Shown in pieces: positions 1-11,200 of a stretch of DNA of 64,000 nucleotides. Every line of letters begins with the position of its first letter. Positions within the stretch are counted from its first letter, which is position 1. The notes beneath the pieces were generated by a model. That model was not told the DNA's origin, searched no databases, and saw only the letters and a program-made list of their open reading frames with translations. The stretch comes from Trichuris trichiura (lineage: Eukaryota > Nematoda > Enoplea > Trichinellida > Trichuridae): contig JBAJFE010000026.1 in NCBI GenBank assembly GCA_037903355.1, forward strand, positions 1,054,001 to 1,118,000. Reading direction: 5' to 3'. Position numbers and translations under genes: made by a program.

Positions 1-2868
1 TACAAAAGAAAAGAAAACTTTAACCGCATTTAAACTATAGGAGCCGCGGCAAACCTTGACCGACTTGTACAACGTTTCGTAGGTGCTGCTCGTTTGCAGC
101 GACTTGTCCAACGTTACTTTGACTATGTAGCAGTCGTCAACGACTGGCGACAAACCATTGTGACTACAGGCTGACCCGGAAGTGTTGTTTGAACCATTCA
201 GCTGCGCAAGAACAGAAACGTTCTTTGTATAGAGAATAAGAGCGCAACAAAGAATTGTCGCTTCGCCTACCGTACTACTTTGGTCACCGTTGGCGGTCAA
301 ATGTCCATGATCGGAATCAATGCAATCCAAATCCCTGAGCGGTTGATAAAACACGGAACGATCTCGCAGTCGGACGGCGGACAGCAATTGATTGCAACGA
401 TCAGCGGCAAAGGACGTTAGGACACCACTTTTGCTGGGCGAATAGGGTGCTCCTACGGAGTCGCAATGCTCGTCGAAGTAGAACCTATTTTAATTTGCAT
501 ATAGTAAGGCTAAGCAGCGTTGGTCATCATTACTGGGACGTATGCTTTCCAGCAGAGTCCAAGGAAGCTTCTTTCGGCACTTCTATACAGCATGAGAGGT
601 CGTAACTAAAAGAAAGACCCATTGAAAGCAATCAACGACAGGTCGCGAATTAATACCAAAGCTTTTCGCTCAGATCCGGAAGACTTCGAAACCAAAGACG
701 AAACTTTGGGTCTGCTTCGATGCGATAATATCTGGCATTTTTTTGAATTATCTTTAGCTGCCCAATAATATCATATTCACGACGACGCTTGTCAACGTTG
801 ATTAACCCTTCTAGAAAAATGTGAAGACTTTTAATTGGGCGTATACATGTTGAGAAGTTGCTTACCGGGAGTGAAGTCAGGAAATGCCGAATCGATCATT
901 GTTAGATCTGTAAGAAAGGTCCCCAAGTAGGGTACGGTACCTTGGACTTCCAGCTGAAGTTAAAGGAAAGCAATAATCTAATCTAGCAATTGATTGTAGT
1001 ACCATGTCGCTGCTGGCCGTACGGCGATACCGTTTGGGTTTGCTTCGTCTGAGACGAGAGATTCTGGATCCAGCTGCCGTCTTTGACGTTCCCTCTTGCA
1101 TAAGGAGACGACGAAATTCGGCATTGTTATCCTCCTCGCGAAAAATTTGCGCCAACTCTTCGAAACAGTCGATAAGCTCGCTGCGAGGTAATTTTGGCTT
1201 GCGTATTTTTGAAAAAAAAGACGAAGCGCGTTTCTACCTTGGCACCAAAGACCACACGCTGCGGAGACGAAAAACTGCCTCGCTTTGAAGGGCGGTTACA
1301 ACGGCTTTCAGGGAGGAAAAATTCTTCAAGATTCTTAACTCCTACAACATCGCTTTTTTTGCCGCCGTACAATAGCGAGTCGCGGAGATTTGAAACCTGA
1401 GCGACCAGAATCCAAGCGGAGACAATTTTAGCTCGATAGTACGACTTTTCGTGAATGTTGTAAACAACGGAAGAAACAACGCGACGGGCTACAGCGTTGA
1501 ACTGGTCAACAGTGGCGCGTACGGTATTGACGCAATCGCTGGATGAATTCGCCTTATTCCTTTGCGACCAGAAACAACTTTGGCACTGATAGCATATCAG
1601 CTTTTCAAACAGTTCCTAAAAGCATTTAATTACGCTGAAATCAGTCCGCCTGAACATCATTATTTCGTAAGACTTAAATTATTTGTGCCAGCTCTCGTTG
1701 CTCTGTTCTTTGCGGGATATTATAGAACTTTTTAACTTTGAAAAACAATTTCTCATCGAGAAATGACTAAACAGAAGGCGCGTTAGTTTTTTTTTTTTGA
1801 AAAGTCGATGACCTCTTACAGCTACGAAGAAAGCGATCGGTTGTACGAAAGTAACTTAAGCATATTCGTCTTCGAAGGTATGTCAAACTTACAGCATCCG
1901 TACAAGTAAGCTGTTCTGCTATGTACAACGGGTCGGCGTGGGTAAGGTCGAGGTAGCAGGAAACGGAACCGTTTGCCACATAGTCTAATACGGTTCGGGA
2001 AATCAAGCCGGTATCTATCCAACAAGCTAAATTTTCGACAATTCACTAACGAGTCATTTTTCATGGTCAACATACGGGGAGACTGACCAGCTTCTCGCGC
2101 GAACTGACTACGTACTGCCGCCGCTTTCTCCCCAAGAAAATCCAGCAAGTTTCTATGCTCTCTAGAGAAGTCTATTAGCTTATTTAGGCAAACGTAGGTG
2201 GGATGTTCATTAAAATCTTCCGGATAACGAGTCAGCCAGCGTCGGAGAATCGTGCACCACGTCCTAGCAGGATCGTTTATAAGATTAGTAGAAATAACCT
2301 AATTCGTCTGCCTTACTGAAATTTCCATTGTAGTTGAGCGGATCGTTTCAGAGAACCTTTGTCCTTTAGTAGACTATGCAAGCTGGAAACGTATAGATAC
2401 TATGTAAACATGAGTCAGTGGAAAGGTTGCTTACTCGGTCAAAATAATGGACAAAACGTCGATCGGCTTTGCAACGGCGCGGTAAGTCTCGAAGAACAGT
2501 TCGAATAGGTAACCTCGAGCACAGTCGTCCTCCATAATGACCATATCTAGCACCCATTTTTGCAATGTAGCTGCTTTTATGACGCGGACTTTGATCGTTT
2601 CCCATTCCAACCTGTCGTCGTCAAAGTCTCGATCAGACCATGCTTGCAGCCAGTTGTACCTTAGTATATTCTTAAGCGCAAAGGCGTACGGTTAAAGGCT
2701 AATTGACTACAATAGGCATCCGCTTACAAGGCGTGATTTACCAGCCGCACAATTGGCGAATAGGTCGGCATTTTTCAAGCCTTCTCCACTGTGGTAATTC
2801 ACCTTTTTCAAATAGACCGCGTAATGAACATCTGGTTGCTTTTCGTCCCCATAGTAGCGGGAGCTCAT
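1..2868 (-). CDS. RalGDS-like guanine nucleotide exchange factor (3' end beyond window)
   Basis: Activates Ral-type small GTPases by GDP release at membranes, normally as a Ras effector. Exons read by eye on the minus strand: 2868-2728, 2670-2435, 2263-2088, 2026-1893, then further exons from about 1627 down to the left edge; the phases I checked agree. Domains in order: REM/RasGEF-N ([12 protein letters not shown], then [12 protein letters not shown]), CDC25-type RasGEF catalytic domain ([62 protein letters not shown]), and the start of a Ras-association domain near 60-150 ([11 protein letters not shown]). The order REM-GEF-RA is that of RalGDS/RGL. The first ATG of the conserved part is at 2868; another in-frame ATG lies at 2919. 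The end of the RA domain and the stop are outside the window. Confidence 0.88.
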
Positions 2869-3087
2869 TGAATTAACTTGAAAATAAGTTCTGAGAAAGT
2901 GTAAATCAATGAATGTCAATTATTATATCTAATAAATGGTACTACAACTCACTGGATAGTTTTCAAGGCAGCACAGCTATGCAAGCACCACCGGTAGAGA
3001 GCTTCAAGCGCCTCATAGGTCCATAAACTGAAATTGATCATCGTAAGCGGAAGACAACTTTTTGCTTCGTCTTATAGCTCTCATCCA

Positions 3088-3792
3088 ATGCAAAAATGTC
3101 GTAGGCGCAGAAAAGCGGTGGTGGAAAGTGACTCAACGGACAATGGACGTCAACAAGCAGGATGCAACGTGAAAAGTGAGGTCACGAAACACGTGGTGTA
3201 CTTTGAAGTTAGTACACATTGGTCATCGCTACGGCTGCCTCGAGTACAGCCGACTTCAAACGCGACGATGAAAGCAAAAGAGGTCGCAACTCTCAGCAAA
3301 CCGGAGTAAAAGTATTATAGAAGACAAAACATTGTTAGTACGTTCGACCGTAACCGCTGGAAAATTAAGCGGATCGCCAAAGAGTTGGAACCAGTCGCGA
3401 TAATGACTAGTAATGAGAAAGAGCGTCAGTAATTTTTGTTCATTGCATTTCTATCTCAAACGTCGAACTTTAACGAGCATTGTCCGTCCCGACAACGGAG
3501 CAAAGCGCGAGCAAGTCCGGTTTGCAAAGGCTAAAAACGCTAGCGCGTAACCGTTCGCAATACGGATCGGCGCAACTAATTTTCCGCAATGGAAACAACT
3601 TTGGCAAAACGAAATTAAAGAGGAAATCAGGAAAAAACATTGGGACATTACCAAACGGCTCAATCTGGTCGACAATGCAAAATAAGTAAAATCACAGAAA
3701 GCTATATTACGTCAAGCAATAGCGAAGCGTTTGAAAAAAGTGATGCGAACATTCCAACGACCAGCTGCAGCTGTACAAGCAAGAAAACGTAG
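3088..3792 (+). CDS. unrecognised small multi-exon gene (tentative)
   Basis: I do not recognise this product. A long open frame runs to a phase-2 donor at about 3307 (GAGTAAAA), joins in phase to an exon reading TFDRNRWKIKRIAKELEPVA that ends at a GTAATT donor (about 3449), and again in phase to an exon starting near 3479. A GTAACC donor near 3545 and an acceptor about 70 nt on keep the frame open to a TAG at 3790-3792. The product would be basic and low in hydrophobic residues, without membrane segments. A competing frame (KQLWQNEIKEEIRKKHW, then a lysine- and arginine-rich stretch) is also open across 3590-3830, so the last exon is uncertain. It may instead be a decayed gene. The in-frame ATG at 3088 is the first available. 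Confidence 0.28.
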
Positions 3793-3849
3793 GCAAAAAG
3801 TAACGAAATTTTTGCATTCATTTTTAAAATAATTTTAATGATTGGAATT

Positions 3850-4800
3850 TTCCGCTTACTGCAATCTTTCAAAACGTGTGCAAACCATTTAACATTATCA
3901 CAAAGTTGGACGAAAGTGAGCAATGCGCGCTGTGTAAACACGAACAACGCGTTGTACCACGTGCAAACTACAGTAGGCTGATGACTGATGTAACAAAAGC
4001 AAGGAATGGAAATGAAAAAAGTAAACAAAAAATTACGCTCAAAGGAATGACGCTAGGTTCTAGACGGGAACCAATCTTTAGAAAAGAAACCGGATTAAGT
4101 TTAATAAACAAAATTAGGTTATTAATAGATTCAACTGCTTTTCGCTTACGCTATTCATCTGTCAAAACGTTACGAACTTCCCCGCAAAACGAGCAGCCCA
4201 AAATAGTGCAATTATTAATTTAAAAAAAGTTAGAAATTATGAAAAGGAACGAAAGGTAGTGGTATGATAAGGATAAATTTTAATGTTAAAAAAATTGTCT
4301 GAAATACCAGTACGGTACTTAACTTTCTAAAAGCATTTAATTTTTCTATCCATTTGCAATAGGAATACGATGTCTCAACGTGCAACAGGCCAAAACAAAT
4401 TGACAGAGGAATGCTAAGTTGTGGTGTACCATTTGCTTTTTTACTGGTGGTTTTACTCGCTTGGAAACCTCCAATTCAAAAATAGGAGAACTCTTTGCAA
4501 CTGCTGTCATCATTCAAAACGTGGATATGCGTTTCCGCTTAACAGGAGAGTCGGACGAGATTCCCTTGCTTTATCCTTGCTCATAGTAAGCAGAACGGCG
4601 CGCACAAACCTTTTAATTTGCATGGGAATGATATCTTGCAGATCTAACATCAACCGGTTTATTTAATTTGAGCTAAAATAAGCTCTAAGTATTTTTGGCG
4701 AATTAATACCTGCACATCAGGTTACTATACTTTGATAGGAATTGTTGGCCTCATCTATTTTTCGATTTCGTTGTTTGTATACTGTTTTCTGATTGCTTGC
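3850..4800. other. interval without a recognisable gene
   Basis: Open frames at 3876-4223 and 4421-4666 (+) begin at ATG or near-ATG codons but show no family I know and no clear splice context. A stretch near 4490-4590 reads GELFATAVIIQNVDMRFRL in another frame, faintly like a cytochrome P450 C-terminus, but the haem-binding motif is absent. The last ~100 bp are probably the promoter and leader of the L17 gene. Confidence 0.4.
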
Positions 4801-4804
4801 CGTC

Positions 4805-5582
4805 ATGGGCAGAGTCCACTACTCTACTGAACCGGAAAATGCGGCAAAATGTTAGAATATCTTTTTGTTGTTGCTTATTGCTAATGTTTTCTTTACGCAG
4901 CATGCAAAGCGCGTGGATCCGATCTTCGCGTACATTTCAAGGTACGAATTAACTGCAAGTTCATAATTTTTTACATGCACGCTCTTGTTAAGAACACCAG
5001 AGAGACGGCGCGGGTTCTCAGGAATATGACGCTTCGCCGAGCTGTGACGTATCTGAAAAACGTCATTGCAAAAAAGGAGATCGTCCCGTTTCGAAGATTC
5101 AAAGGTGGTGTTGGCAGAAAAGCCCAGGTTAGTGCGCGCTGTTGCATTAGAAGAGTGTGAGTTGCGCTTGTTTTTCCCTAGTGTAAGCAATGGAAATGGA
5201 CGCAGGGGCGTTGGCCCAAGAAATCGGCCGAATTTCTCTTGCAGTTACTTCGAAATGCGGAGAGCAATGCCGAATTCAAAGGTTTGGATACTGATCGACT
5301 TGTGATCAGCCATATTGCAGTGCAAGCAGCCGCCAAAATCCGGCGCCGTACCTATCGTGCTCACGGTCGTATCAACCGTACGTTGGAGATGTGTATCGTA
5401 TCCTTTAAGTAAAGCATTGAAACTTTATAGCCTACATGTCAAGTCCATGCCATCTGGAGGTGATTTTGAAGGAAGCGGAAGACGTAGTTGCGAAACCGAC
5501 CGTAGAAGAAACATTTGGCAAGAAGAAGGAAAGCAAAAAGAAGCAAAGGCGGCAATTGGCTAGGGGAGATTATGCTATGTGA
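4805..5582 (+). CDS. RPL17: 60S ribosomal protein L17 (uL22)
   Basis: Component of the large cytosolic ribosomal subunit, lining the peptide exit tunnel. Five exons: 4805-4850, 4901-4941, 4993-5127, 5182-5377, 5431-5582, summing to 570 nt (189 residues), the usual length of the family. The conserved core is easy to follow: [17 protein letters not shown], then [14 protein letters not shown], then [18 protein letters not shown], then [20 protein letters not shown], and a lysine-rich tail. All introns are 50-55 nt with GT-AG ends. The start ATG gives the expected short N-terminus. PTCD2 begins only 121 bp downstream on the same strand, which is the spacing of a nematode operon. An AATAAA lies at about 5606. 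Confidence 0.96.
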
Positions 5583-5703
5583 GATGCTTGTTTCGAAAAA
5601 ACGTGAAATAAACTACTTTCGCGATCAGCGGTTTTCCCATTGAACTTTAGTGATTTCAAATGAAGCGTATACTTCCAGCAGACTAACTATTTTTAATCAA
5701 AGT

Positions 5704-7340
5704 ATGAACACTAGAATGAGCAACGTTTGTCGGCCGATTTTCCCGGTAATTTCCAAGTGTGCTACTCTCGCTGGATTGCAGTCAAAGTCGTACTTGTTCC
5801 AACGGTTGATATTTACGGACAACAGTATTGGTCTTCCCGACTTTAACCAGTTTCGGAATGAACGCAGAAGACAAATGCAACTTAGCAATGGTAAGTCAAT
5901 TACACATGCCATTTCATCTATGCGGACGTAAAGAATGCTTTTACGTAAGCTACGTTACGCTCAGATGTAAAATAGGCTTTGTCGATTACGATAATGCCTC
6001 TCATTTATAAACAGCGTTCGTAGTTACCGTACCGTACATTATGCTCAGGAACAAATCAGGTTTTTTCTATTTCGGTATTATGTATAATTTAAAATAAGGG
6101 CTACTCTCATGTATATATGGGCTTTTACGTAAGGCAATTGTTTGCAGATGAATTTTGGAACAAAATTCGCCATTACTTCTTACCAAATAACAACTTGCTC
6201 ATTTACACGGAAGATTTCAAGAATGCAGTCAGTCTTGCTGAACTTGACGAGCACTTTGAATTGATTGAACAGATGTGCCGGCGCTATCACGAACAGAGCT
6301 GCCGTTTAAGGCTTTTCGTTTATCGTTTCGGTCCGGTTATCATGAGGCTTTTTCATACCAGTAAACGTTGCGATATGGGCAAACGAATGATAATGGATGA
6401 GGTATGTTTGCGTAGCGTAATATGCCGATGGTCAGCGCTGGTTGGCCATATTTTTAGGATTTGCATGGCTTTTTTGATTACCTTACTTGCTTCACCGTGT
6501 GCATGGACTTGCTGTTCAAAGAAGGCCGCTTTTCGGACGTAATAGACGTATGGAATGCGTATAAAAAGTCGGAAAGTTACAAAAATATTCCTTATCCGAG
6601 ATCGTTGCAAATCCTGGTGAGTGGCTCATTCTACAAGTTGGTAAGAAAAATTATAAGAACTTTGAATTGCTCATTTATTGCTTTAATCTTAGGGCACTGC
6701 GGAATCGTACGACAACGCGTTGGAATTGTTAAGTGGATGCATAGGACAAGAAGTGCCCTTAGTACGTAAAGCCCTTTTCTTCGTCGTTGCCCTATGCTTG
6801 AAAAGGAATGAAGCAGATATGGCTTTTGAACTGATAAACTTGCTTAAGAAGCCTGAAGAGTCCGTCACTGGAAGAAGTCTGTATTGTATAATTTTGGCGC
6901 GCTTGGGTCGCCTTGCCGAAGTATTGGACGTGCTCGAGCAACTAACAGTTACCAGTGGGCCCGTTTTCCCAATTCGCGATCGAAAAGTAGCAACGGAAGC
7001 TTTGTCCGAAGTGAAGGCTACATTGCCTAGCGGAGAATTGGAAAATAGATTTAATATGATTGTCTCTCTGCTCAAACAGGGCAGTTGTATTTTATCATGC
7101 ACAATCGACGATCTCGTTTGCTTACCTGTACGACAGCGGGAATCGGTGACCACCGAAGCGGATGAAAGTGTCGGCGGAGACTCAGTGCAAAAATTTATTG
7201 ACGAATCCATTTTGCGCATTCACGACAGTGAGCAAAGTGACGTTTCAACTACTCGAAGAGAATTACAGAAAGTGGTCAAAGATGAGGTGGTTAACGCGGT
7301 AGCGCGTCGAATTGCTTCCGAAGGACCCTACGAAGTTTAA
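5704..7340 (+). CDS. PTCD2: pentatricopeptide repeat protein PTCD2, mitochondrial
   Basis: PTCD2 is a mitochondrial matrix protein needed for processing of mitochondrial RNA around the cytochrome b transcript. Exons 5704-5890, 6148-6401, 6458-6616 and 6693-7340 sum to 1248 nt (415 residues), close to the mammalian length. Signature stretches are a helix-rich segment after EFWNKIRHYF, the block FGPVIMRLF (family KFGPVFVRL), the PPR-like helix pair HGFFDYLT...DLLFKEGRFSDVIDVW, and the repeat region ESYDNALELLSGC...ALCLKRNEADMAFELINLLKKP. The first residues are rich in R, S and K with few acidic residues, as in a mitochondrial presequence. The C-terminal 100 residues are acidic and variable. Likely co-transcribed with RPL17. 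Start chosen as the first in-frame ATG. Confidence 0.88.
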
Positions 7341-8226
7341 TTTCAAAAAAAAGTGAACCTGAATTCCATATCGTAGCAGCATTACAAAGGCGGTGTAAAT
7401 GTAGCATTGATTTAACTCGTAAAAACGCATTAAACATTTTTTCTTAATGTATTGTACGTTTAAGTACATTCAAGTAATTAAATTCGACTTTATATCGTAA
7501 ATTTTCTCAACTACGACAGAAATGAAACAAGAAAAAATTTGTGGAGATAGTATGCTAGATTATGCTCAGGTACGAAATAAACTTGTCCATTACAAAAATA
7601 GCTATAATTTAAAATAAGACTTATTCTAGCAACTCAGTCGGCGAAATAAGCAGTCTTATTGAAATGCCAAAATGGTTGCATCCCCTCGAGAAATTAAAAT
7701 TTATTGTACAAGGCTATTCCATGGCAAAGAAACATCCAGTGGACCCTCTGAAACCTGCTGTCAGAAATAGTTTAACTATCTCGAAAGTATTTTTCTAGAA
7801 GTTAGACTTAGCGCTAAACGCCAATGATTTTTTATTGTTCTTTCCCGTAACTTTCGCTCACAAAATTTAGTTTGCGCGCTAGTTTCGTTTGTTCGAGATT
7901 TCTGACAGAGACCAAAGGATCCGCACTTATCTCCGAACAGAGTCATTCAAACTTTTCGGCTTGCCATACCGGGCTACGGAAACAAATGGATTTGAGATCC
8001 AAATAGTTTTTTTAATCGTCTGCCTTTTTTACGAATTTATTATCTCTTTCACTGCTTGCTGGGACGTTGACAGAGTAATTGAACCTGAGAATCTCACTGT
8101 AACCGTATCCATCGCTTTATTTGCTTCATTGGCGTTGTTTTTTTAGCTCATGTTCGAGTCTCTGCGTAAGGTTTAAACCTCCCGTCCTTGCAAAATGCGC
8201 TCAGCAAATCGGTGTTGCAGGAACCG
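7341..8226. other. intergenic region and 5' leader of TPP2
   Basis: No gene recognised. AT-rich with only short open frames. A polypyrimidine-poor but plausible 3' splice site (GTGTTGCAG) ends at 8220, seven bases before the TPP2 start codon; it could accept an upstream untranslated exon or a trans-spliced leader. Confidence 0.4.
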
Positions 8227-11200
8227 ATGGACGACGAAAATAACGGAAAGCAGCTTTACCCAATTTTTAATCTTATTCCAAGGCGGGAAACGGAAGTGGA
8301 GGAATTTTGCAACAAGCACCCTACGTACGATGGGCGCGGTGTTCTTATTGCCGTTTTGGATACGGGTGTCGATCCAAGCACTCCAGGAATGCAGGTAGGC
8401 TTAAAAAACGTTGTTCCAACAAAATTAACTTTTGTTCAATTGGCTCTTCCGTCTTTGCAGACGACTACAGACGGGCATACGAAGGTGGTGGACATTGTCG
8501 ATTTTACCGGCGCCGGTGATGTTGATACCTCGACTGTTCGGCAAGCCGACAATGGTTTTGTTATCGGCTTGACCGGCAGAAAATTGAGAATTCCTAACTC
8601 TTGGAAGAATCCGTCCGGAAAATATTATTTAGGCGTGAAGGCTATTTACGAGCTGTATCCGCAAGAACTAAAAAGGCGTGTCCAAGTCTGTTTGCTTTTA
8701 CGTATACTAGGAAAATGCCAATGCTCAATTGTAGGATGACCAAAAAAAGAAGCGATGGGATCCCATTCATCGTCTTGCCGTTGCCGACGTAAACAAGCAG
8801 GTAGAATTGTTCGAACTTCAATACGGTCGCGATAAGAGCAAAATGACTTTGGTATTTTTGCCTAAACATTTGTTGCTCTTGTATAAGTTAGAATTTTTGA
8901 AGAATACTCGTTTGAAACGGAAAAACTTGGACTCTGGTCTGAAGTTGCTTAAAGCGCTTGACAGCAACTACGAAGATTGTGGCCCAACTGCCGATTGCAT
9001 TGTTTTTCACGACGGAACCAATTGGGTGTACGTTTTCGTCTATTCGCTTTTATAAACCTTTCCAAAGCATGATTTTCGTAAACCAATCTTCGCTGGCTGC
9101 TCAGTGAATTACTATCTTATTATAAAGGCTTATTTTCAGTGCCTGCCTTGACACGTCGTTTTGCGGAGAGTTGTCCGGTTGCAAATTGATGGCTAGTTAC
9201 AGAATCCGAAACGAGTACGCAACGATTACGGAAACTGGTATGCAAATGAGCTCATTTTTTAAACCACCTCTTCTTGCCCATTTTTTTAAGACATGATGAC
9301 CTACAGTTTCAACATACGCGACAATGGTATGATGCTCGAAATTGCCTGCACTGCGGGCCTTCATGGTACTCATGTTGCCTGCATTGCGGCTGGTTGCTTT
9401 CCCGAAGATCCTCACAGGAACGGGGTAGCCCCCGGAGCCCAAATAGTCTCCTTGCAAATTGGCGACTCGCGTTTGAAAAATCTGGAAACGGGCACTGCTC
9501 TGCTACGAGCTGTAGGCGTTTGTTCGTCTGCGCATACGCTTTCAGAATATGCTTGAGTTATAGATTACCTACTGTATCGAGAAACGTGTTCACATAATTA
9601 ATTATAGTTACGCCGAACCAGTCAGCTTTCACAACTCAGGGTGGGTATTCCCTTGTAGTATGCGTTGGCTAGGCGTCAAAACGTTAGCTTATTCATATTG
9701 CTTGAAAACTAAGAAAAATGATTCGCACGTAACTAAAGCCAACAGTCCCCTTTGAGTGGCTCTTAAATAATAGATGACGAAATCAAGTAAACTGTGACGT
9801 CATTGGCATTTCATCTTTTCTCTTTAGGCAAATTATTGAAGCTATAAATGACGCAGTTTATAATCATGGCATTGTATTCATCGGTAGCAGCGGGAACAAT
9901 GGTCCATGCTTGTCGACCGTAACTTCGCCTGGTGGTTCCTGTTCGGCATGTTTGGGTGTGTTTTCACAATATATTTAAAATATACCCATTTCACTCGTCT
10001 CTTCTAGGCGTCAGTGCTTACCTGGCACCCCAGATGAGGACGAAGCTATATTCATTACGAGAAAGTATTGGGCCCATGCTATTTCCATGGTCATCACGTG
10101 GACCCTGGTAAGGATTAGTGGTAGTTAAGTCCCAAAAACTTGATGGTTATGATTTTTTTAGCTCGGACGGATGGCTGGGCACCGCAATATGTGCTCCAGG
10201 TGCTGCAATCACATCGACACCTCGATGGACTTTGAATAACAGGCAATTGCTTAGTGGTACTTCGATGAGTTCACCAAACGCTGCTGGCGCTGTTGGTAAG
10301 TACTCTTATACAAACAGGAATGACTAATAGTCAGTTATCCATATTACCCGCCTTCAATAATTTGTACCAAAATGACGTTATCTATGTAAAGTTATAAAGC
10401 GCTTTGTAATAGATGCGATAAGTACAGTTTTTGTAGCTTTATTGATATCGGGTTTGAAGATGGAGGAGGTAAGCTACTCGCCATTTTCAATCCGCCTGGC
10501 ACTGGCGAACACAGCGAAAAAGGTTGACCAATCCACCGTGTTTGAAGCTGGACGCGGCTTGATGCAGGCGAGTGAATTTTACTATCACTGTTTTCGCTTT
10601 ACATGAAATATCTTTCAGATCCAGCAAGCTTTTGAGTATCTGCTACGTTGTTCCAAGCTGCTGGATACGAACATGCGCTACAAAGTCGTATTGGAAGACG
10701 GAAGTCGCGGCGTCTATCTGAGAGAATTGTACGAAGTGCAGCAGCCTTCCGAAGTGGTCGTTTTTATTGAAGCAGCCTTCAATGAACATACGCGTTAGCT
10801 GTTTTACCTTTTTTGTCGAATTTTTGATTAAGTAGCTGCTTTAGAGCCTTGCGTACGTTTCCAGTTTTCCAGACTATTGGCATTGAGGTGCGAGGCGGAA
10901 TGGGTAAGAATTCCAACCCATTTGGAGATAAATAGCGCGCCAAGGTCATTTCGCCTACGTATCGATCCAACTCGTCTGGAACCAGATCGTGTTCACTACG
11001 CAGAGGTAATGATATCAAGCCAAATAAGCTTATAGCTTAACAGGTGGACTATAGGTTTTAGTATACGAAGCCGATAAGCCCATTCTGGGACCCGTATTAT
11101 GCATTCCTATAACGGTTGTTATTCCGATGCAACCAAAGGAATGCGTTAATGAAAAATTGTCATTCACAAACGTTCTCCTTTCCGTCAGCGGTTGCAGAAG

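Noticed and set aside
1560..1600. Apparent one-base frameshift in the RalGDS-like catalytic domain
   Set aside because: On re-reading the bases the codons run through in frame ([13 protein letters not shown]). The exon is intact, and the REM junction near 2263/2435 also phases correctly once the acceptor CTAG before 2263 is used.
4360..4600. Cytochrome P450-like C-terminal segment
   Set aside because: Only a faint ELFATAV-type resemblance; no FxxGxxxCxG motif in phase and no upstream P450 exons.
5394..5402. GTATCCTTT, a U12-type 5' splice-site consensus, inside the last RPL17 intron
   Set aside because: The conserved protein sequence (GRINPYMSS) requires the upstream GTACGT donor, and an intron starting at GTATCC would be only about 35 nt with no U12 branch site.
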